This document shows, piece by piece, positions 1 to 8,228 of a stretch of DNA of 64,000 nucleotides. A model generated the notes under the pieces. The model saw only the letters and a list, made by a program, of their open reading frames with translations, searched no databases and was not told the origin of the DNA. The stretch covers positions 1,489,164 through 1,553,163 of the forward strand of contig NZ_NEWK01000002.1 in NCBI RefSeq assembly GCF_002217655.1, given 5' to 3'. This stretch comes from Geobacillus thermocatenulatus. Its GTDB lineage: Bacteria; Bacillota; Bacilli; Bacillales; Anoxybacillaceae. The number at the start of each line of letters is the position of its first letter. The stretch's first letter is position 1. The position numbers and the translations under genes are program-made.

Positions 1-35
1 TTCCTCAATATACCATATTATATATATTTTTTAAA

Positions 36-1039
36 ACCCGTGGTGCTAGATAAAATGAGATAAGTATAAAAATAGCCCTTGCATGAAGGATCTCCTTTGA
101 AATGAAAGTGCTACCAAACATTCAAAAGGAGAGTTCACATGCAAGAGCACTTTCATTTTACAACAGACGAAGCGAAAATTCAAAAACAATATGCAGCGAT
201 TTTATTCTTTGTATCTGGACAATTGTCTTTAATTCAGATGTATTTACAACGCCGAAATCGCCATTTGTTGAAGCAAGAAGATGAGGTCATCATCGCCGTC
301 CATGTTCTTGGAAAGTTGTTAAGTTTTACATCCGAACGAGCTTGGCACCGATTTGTGATCGGAAACTTATTTTCGAAAGATTTATTTCCTGAACGCTCTC
401 GATATAACCGTCGCTGTCGAGATCTTGGCTTTGCCATCAAATGGATACGACATCAACTAGCCAAACGCGGACAACATCACGCTTATGCAGTAGTGGACAG
501 CTTACCCATTGAACTCTGCCACCACGCACGAATGTATCGTGTCAAACGGTTTCAAGGAATCGCCGATATTGGGTATTGTGCATCCAAAAAGATGGCTTAC
601 TATGGGTTGAAGCTTCATCTTCAGATCACCGACCAAGCGCTTCCGATGGGATATGTCGTCACCGAAGCATCCTGCCACGACCGGACAGCTGCATAAACCG
701 TGATGACCCAACTTCCTCATCCGTACGCACTTGGTGATAAAGGATATATGAGCCAAGACTTGCAAAAGAAGCTGTATGATGAATACAAGATCGCTTTTTG
801 GACGCCCGTTCGGAAAAACCAGAAGATCCACCAATCGAAAGCATGGAAACGGTGGATGAAACGAAAGCGCAAAGTCATTGAAACCGTGTTTTCCGTTCTC
901 ATTGATCAGTACCGGATCACGGAGATTCGAGCCAACTCTGTTTCTGGATTTGAATCAGCTTTGGATGGCATTTTACTCGCTTATTCACTCGTCATTCTTG
1001 GGCTAGTTGAGCGTTAAAGTTCAACTAGCACCACGGGTG
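36..1039 (+). mobile_element. IS982-type insertion sequence
   Basis: The element is bounded by a 14-bp inverted repeat: ACCCGTGGTGCTAG at 36-49 and its complement CTAGCACCACGGGT at 1026-1039. One transposase frame fills the interior. I see no clear target-site duplication at the flanks. The right end abuts a truncated transposase on the opposite strand, so this element landed in, or recombined with, an older IS. The family assignment rests on the look of the transposase and is not from a search. Confidence 0.8.
139..1017 (+). pseudogene. IS982-family transposase interrupted by an in-frame stop
   Basis: The gene would encode a DDE transposase of about 292 residues. The start ATG at 139 follows an AAAGGAGAG site. 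Codons 1-185 read through to AASCHDRTAA-like sequence, then a TAA occurs at 694-696, and the same frame resumes at once with TVMTQLPHPYALGDKGYMSQ and runs to 1017. No frameshift is involved: one nonsense codon splits an otherwise intact frame. The N-terminal part carries VVDSLPIELC, a likely first catalytic Asp region, and the C-terminal part carries the RKVIETVFSVL segment expected near the catalytic Glu. The copy is probably inactive unless the stop is read through or is a sequencing error. Confidence 0.8.
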
Positions 1040-1420
1040 GTATATAGTAAAGTAAGAGGTATGGTTTTCTGGGATTTCCCCCTGCTCGATCAGGTGTTCG
1101 TAGAACACCGTCACGGGCATGGTGGGATGTTCTTTTCTTAGGGCTAAAATATGATCCTCATCATCGGGCGACAGACGCCTTGAGTGGCCGCGGTCCGAAC
1201 GGCGCTTTGGCTTTAAGGCGTCAAAGCCCCCTTTTTTGTATCGGGTGCACCAATCGAGGATCGTCTTGGCTGCGATTCGCTTGTCGCCCTGGTGGGGAAC
1301 ATGGTGCACTCGCTCGCTCACCTCTTTCAGATACGTCTTCGGTTCCACCTGCCCATTCACCAACGGAGCGATCAGCCCGTACCGAAACAGAGCGATGTCG
1401 TGTCTCATCGATTCATCCAT
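1040..1420 (-). pseudogene. truncated HTH-type transposase, N-terminal part
   Basis: The true start is probably the ATG at 1418-1420, preceded by GGAGGAGAT. From there the frame reads MDESMRHDIALFRYGLIAPL and continues with a helix-turn-helix-like segment (AAKTILDWCTRYKKGGFDAL, then KPKRRSDRG), typical of transposases that pair an N-terminal HTH with an rve/DDE integrase core. The frame ends where the IS982-type element begins at 1039, and the catalytic core is missing. I do not recognise the exact IS family. It is a relic of an older insertion, cut by the neighbouring element. Confidence 0.6.
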
Positions 1421-1517
1421 CTGGATCTCCTCCCTGTCTCCCTGTGATGTTGGACCGTCCCGGTCCCCTCTACCCCCTATCTTACGAAACGGCTCGAGAT
1501 TCGTCGAGAGGAAGGGT

Positions 1518-1676
1518 TCAGTGATGGACATCGGTCAACGTTCCCGAAAATCCCTTGGTGGTCAAGGCATCGACAATGTGAACGAGATGCTTCAAGACCG
1601 GTTTGGAAAGTTGCAGCGTCAACCCCAAAGTGAAGAAAAACTTGTCGATTCCTTGGTGATGTGCTAATCTATTCAT
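1518..1676 (-). pseudogene. transposase N-terminal fragment
   Basis: A 52-codon frame starts at the ATG at 1674-1676 (MNRLAHHQGIDKFFFTLG) and reads LSKPVLKHLVHIVDALTTKG before stopping. This resembles the first residues of IS4/IS701-like transposases, but the rest of the gene is absent. Upstream lies a 10-bp inverted repeat, GACATGAACC at 1679-1688 and GGTTCATGTC at 1734-1743, which could be part of the end of the same relic. The resemblance is from memory of the family and is uncertain. Confidence 0.35.
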
Positions 1677-1771
1677 GGGACATGAACCTCTTTGTGGGTA
1701 GTTGGTAGCACATCTATTCTAACCAAGGAGTCCGGTTCATGTCTCCTTTTTTGTTTGATTGTCAATTTATG

Positions 1772-2692
1772 TTAGCGAATTTGCTCATCTACAGTATCAA
1801 TATTTAAAACTAGTGACTTGAATAATTCGACATCCTCTTCCTTGTTTGGATCAAGTTCACACCAAGTGTAATCCAGCAAAGATATGCGAACCGTAGGTTG
1901 TAACCCTTTAATCAAAGGTAAAAAATCCCTTAGAGTATCATACCAGGCCCTTTGTTCATCCCTATCATGAGGGTTATTATCCTTAGACATTATCTTTTCA
2001 CATTGTTCAATCCACTTATTAACGTTAAATCCTGTTTTTAACCCTTTTGGATAATGGGTTAACGATATTTTTCTCGCTTCGGAAAAATGTTGAGATTCAT
2101 CAAGTTCAACCACAAATCCTGGCTGAGGTATATATAGGTCAGAAGACTTTAGAAATTTGCTCCTAACAAAACTTTCATTACCTCTGTAATTCTTTAATGC
2201 ATTATAAATAGCCGCTAAGTCTTTATAATAACTCTCATGGATATAATCCTCCAACCGGGCTTTGATCTCCATCTTATGTTCGATCTTGACATTTCCGAAA
2301 ATAGCTCTAAACATATCGATTATCGTATTTTTACATTCGCTGCATCGATGATTATGCTTGTTCTTCATCCCCCCTTTACTTCTTGCTACATGACAATCTT
2401 TATTATCTTTTTCGGATCCGGTCTTAATTTTAGACGGCGCTTTACTTACAATTTTAAACCCCAGTTTCTCTAGGAAGTTATTCGTCTCTACCCCACCACT
2501 AAATTCCCAAGGTTGCAGCTCTTTTCCATTTGCATATTTATTTGCTAGGGATAAAACATATTTAGGCGGATACAGTCTATTATTATAGGAAAGTTGGAAT
2601 TTCGTTGAATTTCTACTCGCTGGTATACCATTTTCATCAATCTCTTTAATTGCCATGAATACATGATCCTTTTTTATATTGTCAGGAATCAC
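1772..2692 (-). CDS. predicted nuclease beside the BREX locus
   Basis: The protein has 306 residues and starts at a GTG (2692) after GGGAGGTAAGGG. I do not recognise a named family with confidence. The N-terminal part (about residues 1-85) has the pattern of the head domain seen in some McrA/McrB-like restriction proteins, including YPPKYVLSLANKYANG and the tail PWEFSGGVETNNFLEKLGF. A Cys pair with nearby His (HRCSECK, about residue 117) suggests a metal site. FVVELDESQHFSEARK (about residue 195) looks like the core strand and acidic residues of a restriction-like or Vsr-like nuclease fold. It follows the BREX helicase by about 77 bp on the same strand, so an accessory restriction role is the natural guess. 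No catalytic activity is shown. Confidence 0.6.
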   Translation of the reverse strand: MIPDNIKKDHVFMAIKEIDENGIPASRNSTKFQLSYNNRLYPPKYVLSLANKYANGKELQPWEFSGGVETNNFLEKLGFKIVSKAPSKIKTGSEKDNKDCHVARSKGGMKNKHNHRCSECKNTIIDMFRAIFGNVKIEHKMEIKARLEDYIHESYYKDLAAIYNALKNYRGNESFVRSKFLKSSDLYIPQPGFVVELDESQHFSEARKISLTHYPKGLKTGFNVNKWIEQCEKIMSKDNNPHDRDEQRAWYDTLRDFLPLIKGLQPTVRISLLDYTWCELDPNKEEDVELFKSLVLNIDTVDEQIR

Positions 2693-2769
2693 TTACCCTT
2701 ACCTCCCTCTAGACTTGCAACATAAACAGATTTACATTATTCTGTGATCCGATGAATTCAATATTTGTA

Positions 2770-5475
2770 TTAAATGAGAATTAATCGTTCATTTATTACT
2801 TCTCCATTTCGAACGAAATACATATACACACTTCCTTGAAGCTCTGCTAAATCTTCCAGATAAGACTCTGGTAATATCATTTCCGGATTATCTGTTAAAA
2901 TAATGAATCGCGGATTTCCTTGTTCATCCTCGCTCATAAAGTCAACTAGAGATAAAGAAGGATACATTTTTACATGGTTACGACCGTTCGCTTGTTCATA
3001 ACGTTCGACTGCTTCTTTATAATCAACGGAAAAAAGGCGGTACGATGTTTTGTCGTCAGGTAATAACGTGAACAAAGCAATTTTTTTCGGCGGAATGATA
3101 TTTATATTTCGTTCCCGTTCGATTTCCTCTAAACGGGCTTGGCGGCGTTCTTCAATGTCCACTAATTTTGCTTTCATCTGATTGATTAGTGCCGAATTCC
3201 GATTTGCATCGTTCTCTCGGCGATATTTTTCCAGTCTAAATACCGTTTCTTGATATTGATGATCAAAAGCACGGCGAAGAAACTGTATTTTTTTATTTAA
3301 TTGCTCTTCATTAGATAAAACTAACTCTTCCCGTTTTTGCATCACTTTGTTGAGAGCGTGTGCAAGCAATGAAGATTCATTTTGTTCAATAGAATGCAAT
3401 GATACTAGCTCCAATGAATAACCATAGAGCCAGTAGGAATCTATTTCTATGATTTCTCCGTTTTTCCGTCTCGCAAAGTAGACAATATCCTGAAATAATT
3501 CTCTCCCTGTGCCATCTGTCAGGCCAATTTCATAGGCTTCTACCATTAGTGCTTCACGAATTGGAATTTTCGCTTCAAAAGATGGCAGCACCAACCCTTC
3601 GATTTCCTCTTTCACTAATTGCAATGATACAACAAATAACGGATGGTCATTTTTCATCAAAGCAACTTCTTCATTTGCATATTTCGCTATATCGGTAAAA
3701 CGGTACGATTCTTCTTTTCCTTTTAAGCTAATATGGTGTTTTCTCGCAAATTCCCGAATAAATTTTGGCATACGATCGATGCGAAAAACATGATTGTTTT
3801 GAGAAGGATATACCTTTACACGATGACGACTTAACGTATTGATCGCAAATTGCGCATAAGCGCGCGCAGGGATTTTTTGCACAGCGAGATCATACTGTTC
3901 CCTCTTCATTCCTGGTAAATCGATCGTTTCTACTGCAAGACGTTCTTCTTTTGCTATTTTTAATAGCTCCGCATATTCTTCCGCCAACACTTCGTCAATG
4001 CTTTTCTTTATATCTTCCAATCGTTCTCTTTGAAGAATCGCTTGCTGCATTAATGTTGGCAAATCTGCCACTTTATCTTCCAGTCGATCACCGATAAAGT
4101 CGTATACTAAATCATGACCTAAATCTTTTCGCATCTGTTCCATTTTTGTCATTAACGTCAATAAAACGTCCCCTTCTCGTGTATTGCCAGCCACTAAGTT
4201 AAATACAAATACTTCGTTTCTCTGCCCAATGCGATGAATTCTTCCCATTCGTTGCTCAAGCTTATTTGGGTTCCAAGGAATATCATAGTTAATCATTTGA
4301 TTGCAAAATTGCAAATTAATCGATTCGCCTCCAGCATCCGTTGCCAGCATAATTGGACATTCATGTTTGAATCTTTCCACTTGTTTCCGGCGTTCTTCCA
4401 TCGAAAATTTTCCAATAATCTTTGCGACTTCCACTCCATGTGCTCGCAGTTTCTTTTCTAAATAATGCAGCGTATCCGTCGACTCGGTGAAAATGAGAAT
4501 TTTTTCTCCTTTTTGCAACAATCCCTCTGCACCAAATAAAGTCTTTTCTAACTCCATCCATTTACGTTCTACACCATGTTCGCGAAGATAATCTGAGTAA
4601 GCTATTAATTTTTTTAGCTCCTCGATTTCTAACTCTAATTCTGCTAGATCAATGGCATCCACACACGTCTCGCTTTTCATTTCGAAAATTTCTTGTTCCT
4701 CTAACGTTGCTTCTTCATACTCATCGACAAGTATTTCTTCCGATGGAATCACTTGTTTTTGCTTCGCTTCCTCCAGCAAATTCATCAATCGATGATAACG
4801 GCGTTCCAACGACAAATGAATCGCTTCAATAGAAGAACTTAATCGTCTTTGCAAAAGCATCATCGCAAACGCCGTACTATTATTTCCCCGATTGATGGCG
4901 CGATTAAAATGTTCTTTGACGTATTGAGTCACCGCCTCATATAGTTTTAATTCTTGTTCTGATAAATGGTATGTAATCGTTTTTGTTGTTCGCTTTGGAA
5001 ATAAAGGAGTTCCATCAAAATACTTTAAATGTTCTTTCAGTCGGCGAATAATAAACGGATTTGTTTTATCACGCAACGTTTCTTTTATACCGATGGAAGA
5101 AAAAATATCAGGGTCAATAAGCCGCATTAAATGGCGAAAATTTTCGACATCTCCTTTATGAGGAGTAGCCGTTAACAATAAACAATGATCGCTATGCCGC
5201 AAGATGATTTCTCCAAGTTGATACAATTTGGTACGCTTTGTTTTCTTTTTCTTTACTCCTGATGTATATGCCGCCATTTTATGCGCTTCATCGACAATCA
5301 CAAGATCAAAATCCGCCTCGATGACAAGATCCCTGACATCATCTCGCGCAGCCCAATAAAGGGACGTAATGACACAGTCATTTTGATAAAATTGATTTTG
5401 AATCATCGTACAATTTTTTATTTCTACTACTTCCGGCCATAAAGGTCCTTTGACAATATCCCCAACTTGTATCAT
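2770..5475 (-). CDS. SNF2-type BREX helicase lacking motif I (BrxHII/DrmD-like)
   Basis: The best start is the ATG at 5473-5475, preceded by GGGGGAG, giving 901 residues (MIQVGDIVKGPLWPEVVEI). That opening is the usual N-terminus of BrxHII/DrmD-type SNF2 helicases. The protein then jumps almost at once to the DEAH region: LVIVDEAHKMAAYTS lies near residue 60, whereas family members have roughly 200 more residues with the Walker A (motif I) before it. Motifs II, III (LLLTATPHKGD), V (ATDAGGESINLQF) and VI (RMGRIHRIGQRN) are all present, and the frame is open to the end. It therefore looks like an in-frame internal deletion that removes ATP binding. The gene follows pglZ closely, and in this position a type 1 BREX would carry brxL. 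The product is probably inactive as an ATPase. Confidence 0.85.
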   Translation of the reverse strand: MIQVGDIVKGPLWPEVVEIKNCTMIQNQFYQNDCVITSLYWAARDDVRDLVIEADFDLVIVDEAHKMAAYTSGVKKKKTKRTKLYQLGEIILRHSDHCLLLTATPHKGDVENFRHLMRLIDPDIFSSIGIKETLRDKTNPFIIRRLKEHLKYFDGTPLFPKRTTKTITYHLSEQELKLYEAVTQYVKEHFNRAINRGNNSTAFAMMLLQRRLSSSIEAIHLSLERRYHRLMNLLEEAKQKQVIPSEEILVDEYEEATLEEQEIFEMKSETCVDAIDLAELELEIEELKKLIAYSDYLREHGVERKWMELEKTLFGAEGLLQKGEKILIFTESTDTLHYLEKKLRAHGVEVAKIIGKFSMEERRKQVERFKHECPIMLATDAGGESINLQFCNQMINYDIPWNPNKLEQRMGRIHRIGQRNEVFVFNLVAGNTREGDVLLTLMTKMEQMRKDLGHDLVYDFIGDRLEDKVADLPTLMQQAILQRERLEDIKKSIDEVLAEEYAELLKIAKEERLAVETIDLPGMKREQYDLAVQKIPARAYAQFAINTLSRHRVKVYPSQNNHVFRIDRMPKFIREFARKHHISLKGKEESYRFTDIAKYANEEVALMKNDHPLFVVSLQLVKEEIEGLVLPSFEAKIPIREALMVEAYEIGLTDGTGRELFQDIVYFARRKNGEIIEIDSYWLYGYSLELVSLHSIEQNESSLLAHALNKVMQKREELVLSNEEQLNKKIQFLRRAFDHQYQETVFRLEKYRRENDANRNSALINQMKAKLVDIEERRQARLEEIERERNINIIPPKKIALFTLLPDDKTSYRLFSVDYKEAVERYEQANGRNHVKMYPSLSLVDFMSEDEQGNPRFIILTDNPEMILPESYLEDLAELQGSVYMYFVRNGEVINERLILI

Positions 5476-5566
5476 ATTGCTCCCCCTACGTTTGCTCCAT
5501 TTCTCCTTTATTATAGCAAAATAAAGCAGCCTTTCTGGGTATATTTGACCAGAAAGGCTTGCTTGA

Positions 5567-8119
5567 TCATTCAATACTATACAACTTCAACTCAAATTCC
5601 TCTTCGGCATACAGCTCTGTGGTACGTCCTGATACGTCCTCTAAGCGTAAAACACATATTTCTCCCATTCGATACCGGTCTTCTAAAAGATGAAACACCA
5701 CTTCTATTTGCCGTTCTGAAACTTCTCCAGTGGAATCAAAAGTAATCGTTACCTCATTCGAAATTCGCTCGTTATTGCGGTAAAACGCTGCCCGCAACGT
5801 TCGTGGTTGCCGCTCAGGTGAGACTTTTTCTTCTTGGAAAAACGGAACGATAAATCGGTAACTCGTAATCACTTTTTGAATCGAAGCAACCCGTACGTTT
5901 ACCCGTTCCGCTTCAGATTTACGTCCTTTTCCTTTTATTTGCCGGTATTCGATTAACGGAATAATGCTTTCTTGCGGCATTGCACCGCCATGAACAAACC
6001 GCAATCCGCCACCGGCAGTAAAGCGATTGAGCCCCTTCGCAATTACCGCTTCACAATCTATTCCTAAATAATCAAGAGACACTTTGATCGCGCCAGCAGG
6101 GACCGTCAAGTTTTTCCCTATCGCAAAACGGCGATTCCCGTCATAAATCTCGCCTTTTAAACTTTCTGTCTTCTGAAATTGCTCGATTTGGGAAGTTTGA
6201 TATAAAAAGCCGTGATCACTTGTTAAAAATATACGTACAGCTTCATACGTACCTGTTAATTTGCGAACGGCTGCTTTTAACCGTTCTAACGCATTTTCGA
6301 CTGCTTCATACGTATATGCTTCCGTTTTACTCGAGTCGCCAATCGCGTCAATGGCATCATGATACAAATAGACAACGCGCTTGCCGCGAATATATTCTTG
6401 TCCTTCGTCTTTAGTTAATTGAATGAAGTCTTCCATTTTTAAAGCAATAGAATCCACTTCATACATTTGCAAAATGTTATTCCGGTTTTGCAAGCCTTTC
6501 GTAGAAAGATCATTCACATAAATCGTGCCATCTTCTTTTATTCCCGTAATCTTTCCTGGAAGCAATGCTGCCATTCCTAATTGCGTATAAGTAGGAAGCG
6601 TTGCCTGCATCGGAATCATTTTCACTTCTGTATTTAAACGCTGCTGAAACTCTTCTAACAATTCCATTCCTATTTCATAACGAAGCGCATCGGAAATAAT
6701 GACAAAAATACGCTCCCGCGTCGCCTCTAACAACGGCCGTATAAAATGTTGATAAAAATTTCTTTGCTGCATGACACTTGGAATGTTCCATTGTTTGCTG
6801 AGTCTTGTTTCCAACAAATGATCTGTATATGCCGCTAACGTCATTAAATATTTATTCTCATACCAAAATGTTACTCTTTCTATTAATTGTTCGTAACGCT
6901 CCAAATTCGTTCCTTTTCTATACAGAAGATAAATATGGCGATAAAGTTGGTCGATACGGTAATACTTTTCTGTATACAACGAGAACCATTCTTGTTCGTT
7001 TTTCGGCGCATCATCTCGTTCAAAAATGATTTTCCATTCATAAAAATCAAGTATTTTCTCCAACAATTCATACTCTTGTGCAAAATGCGCTTGATACCAA
7101 TAACCTTTCCTTCGTTCCGCCAAAATACTTTTCCATTCATTCACAAGAACCGTTTCATTTAATAATAATTCATGCAAAGCATCAAGCACTTTTTGTTCGA
7201 TAATCGGGAACGTAAAACAACGAATGAACGCTTCATATGTATGCGTTTCTACTAATTGCGGCACATTCCACTTTTGTTCCAGTTCCAACAAAATCGTTTC
7301 TAATCCTTCACGTTCGTCCGATTTCAACCAATCATCAATAAATACTTTACAAATATTTGGAACGCTACAAGGATAATGAACTTGTAATACCCCTTCATCG
7401 ATATGAGAAACGGCATGCTGGTAAACAATTGTTTCGATAATATGAGATAGACGGTGTTCTTCTTTCGGTGAGACGCCAAAATAATCTTCGATTAACTCGA
7501 AAAACAGATTTACATCTAAATATTTGCTCATTTGCATTAGTGCTTCATTATTATCCGACATTCCACCTTTTTTTGCGACGACGCTTTTCAATAACTCCTG
7601 TGGATGGATACTTTTCGCATCACATAATACAGCCATCATCGTTTGCTTCACATCATTTGCATTTGGGTTATTTGGAAGCAGTTTTTTAAATTTGGCAACT
7701 CGTTGCTTGTTTTTAAAAAACGCCCAATGCTCCTCTATAAACGGTCGAATCGCTAAATGATCAATGCGAAGCTCTTTCATCATAATCGCGATTTCATCTG
7801 CTTGAAATTCTCCATATTTGCCGCTGTAAAGAAGGATATCTAATAAAAAGTTATCCTCATCTTTCGGTTTGGCAAATGGAGCGTATATTAAATACGAACT
7901 TTCCGTGTCCTCGAGTTCCAACAATACTTTTGTTTGGAACGCATTGTGATCGTTTAATTTCCAAACTTTGATTCCCTTTTCATTCAACGCTTGTTCTATT
8001 TCTGCTAAATCGCGCTCCTCACTTTGCGCATCATACCAAAAAACAATTGCACGATCCGCGCCAATATTTTCCGTAAGCTGTTTTTCGAATAGTTGCAGTA
8101 ACTCTTGAACAATATCCAT
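5567..8119 (-). CDS. pglZ: BREX phosphatase-like protein PglZ
   Basis: The protein has 850 residues, the normal size for type A PglZ. The N-terminus (FEKQLTENIGADRAIVFWYD) is characteristic. The C-terminal half has the alkaline-phosphatase-superfamily pattern: FVIISDALRYEIGMELLEEF near residue 476 and FLTSDHGFLYQ near residue 635 supply the expected metal-binding Asp and His residues. PglZ is an essential core component of every BREX system and acts with PglX in marking self DNA and excluding phage. It starts 109 bp after pglX, beyond a terminator hairpin and a recognisable promoter, so it probably begins a second transcription unit with the helicase, whose frame follows it directly. Confidence 0.93.
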   Translation of the reverse strand: MDIVQELLQLFEKQLTENIGADRAIVFWYDAQSEERDLAEIEQALNEKGIKVWKLNDHNAFQTKVLLELEDTESSYLIYAPFAKPKDEDNFLLDILLYSGKYGEFQADEIAIMMKELRIDHLAIRPFIEEHWAFFKNKQRVAKFKKLLPNNPNANDVKQTMMAVLCDAKSIHPQELLKSVVAKKGGMSDNNEALMQMSKYLDVNLFFELIEDYFGVSPKEEHRLSHIIETIVYQHAVSHIDEGVLQVHYPCSVPNICKVFIDDWLKSDEREGLETILLELEQKWNVPQLVETHTYEAFIRCFTFPIIEQKVLDALHELLLNETVLVNEWKSILAERRKGYWYQAHFAQEYELLEKILDFYEWKIIFERDDAPKNEQEWFSLYTEKYYRIDQLYRHIYLLYRKGTNLERYEQLIERVTFWYENKYLMTLAAYTDHLLETRLSKQWNIPSVMQQRNFYQHFIRPLLEATRERIFVIISDALRYEIGMELLEEFQQRLNTEVKMIPMQATLPTYTQLGMAALLPGKITGIKEDGTIYVNDLSTKGLQNRNNILQMYEVDSIALKMEDFIQLTKDEGQEYIRGKRVVYLYHDAIDAIGDSSKTEAYTYEAVENALERLKAAVRKLTGTYEAVRIFLTSDHGFLYQTSQIEQFQKTESLKGEIYDGNRRFAIGKNLTVPAGAIKVSLDYLGIDCEAVIAKGLNRFTAGGGLRFVHGGAMPQESIIPLIEYRQIKGKGRKSEAERVNVRVASIQKVITSYRFIVPFFQEEKVSPERQPRTLRAAFYRNNERISNEVTITFDSTGEVSERQIEVVFHLLEDRYRMGEICVLRLEDVSGRTTELYAEEEFELKLYSIE

Positions 8120-8154
8120 ACTTTACACCAACTCTCAATGTATTTCTTTTCCCT

Positions 8155-8182
8155 ATTTTAAAGAAAGACAATCTAATAACAA
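8155..8182 (-). promoter_or_regulatory. probable sigma-A promoter of pglZ
   Basis: On the minus strand TTGTTA (8182-8177) and TAAAAT (8160-8155) are separated by 16 bp, just downstream of the pglX terminator and about 36 bp before the pglZ start. This would allow pglZ and the helicase to be transcribed independently of brxABC-pglX. The call is from sequence pattern only. Confidence 0.5.
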
Positions 8183-8186
8183 GTGA

Positions 8187-8222
8187 AAAAAATGGATAGG
8201 GGACTTCCCCCTATCCATTTTG
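8187..8222 (-). terminator. rho-independent terminator after pglX
   Basis: On the minus strand AAATGGATAGGGG pairs with CCCCTATCCATTT around a short loop, and the stem is followed by a run of seven T. It lies immediately after the pglX stop codon and splits the BREX genes into two transcription units. Confidence 0.8.
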
Positions 8223-8228
8223 CAGCGG

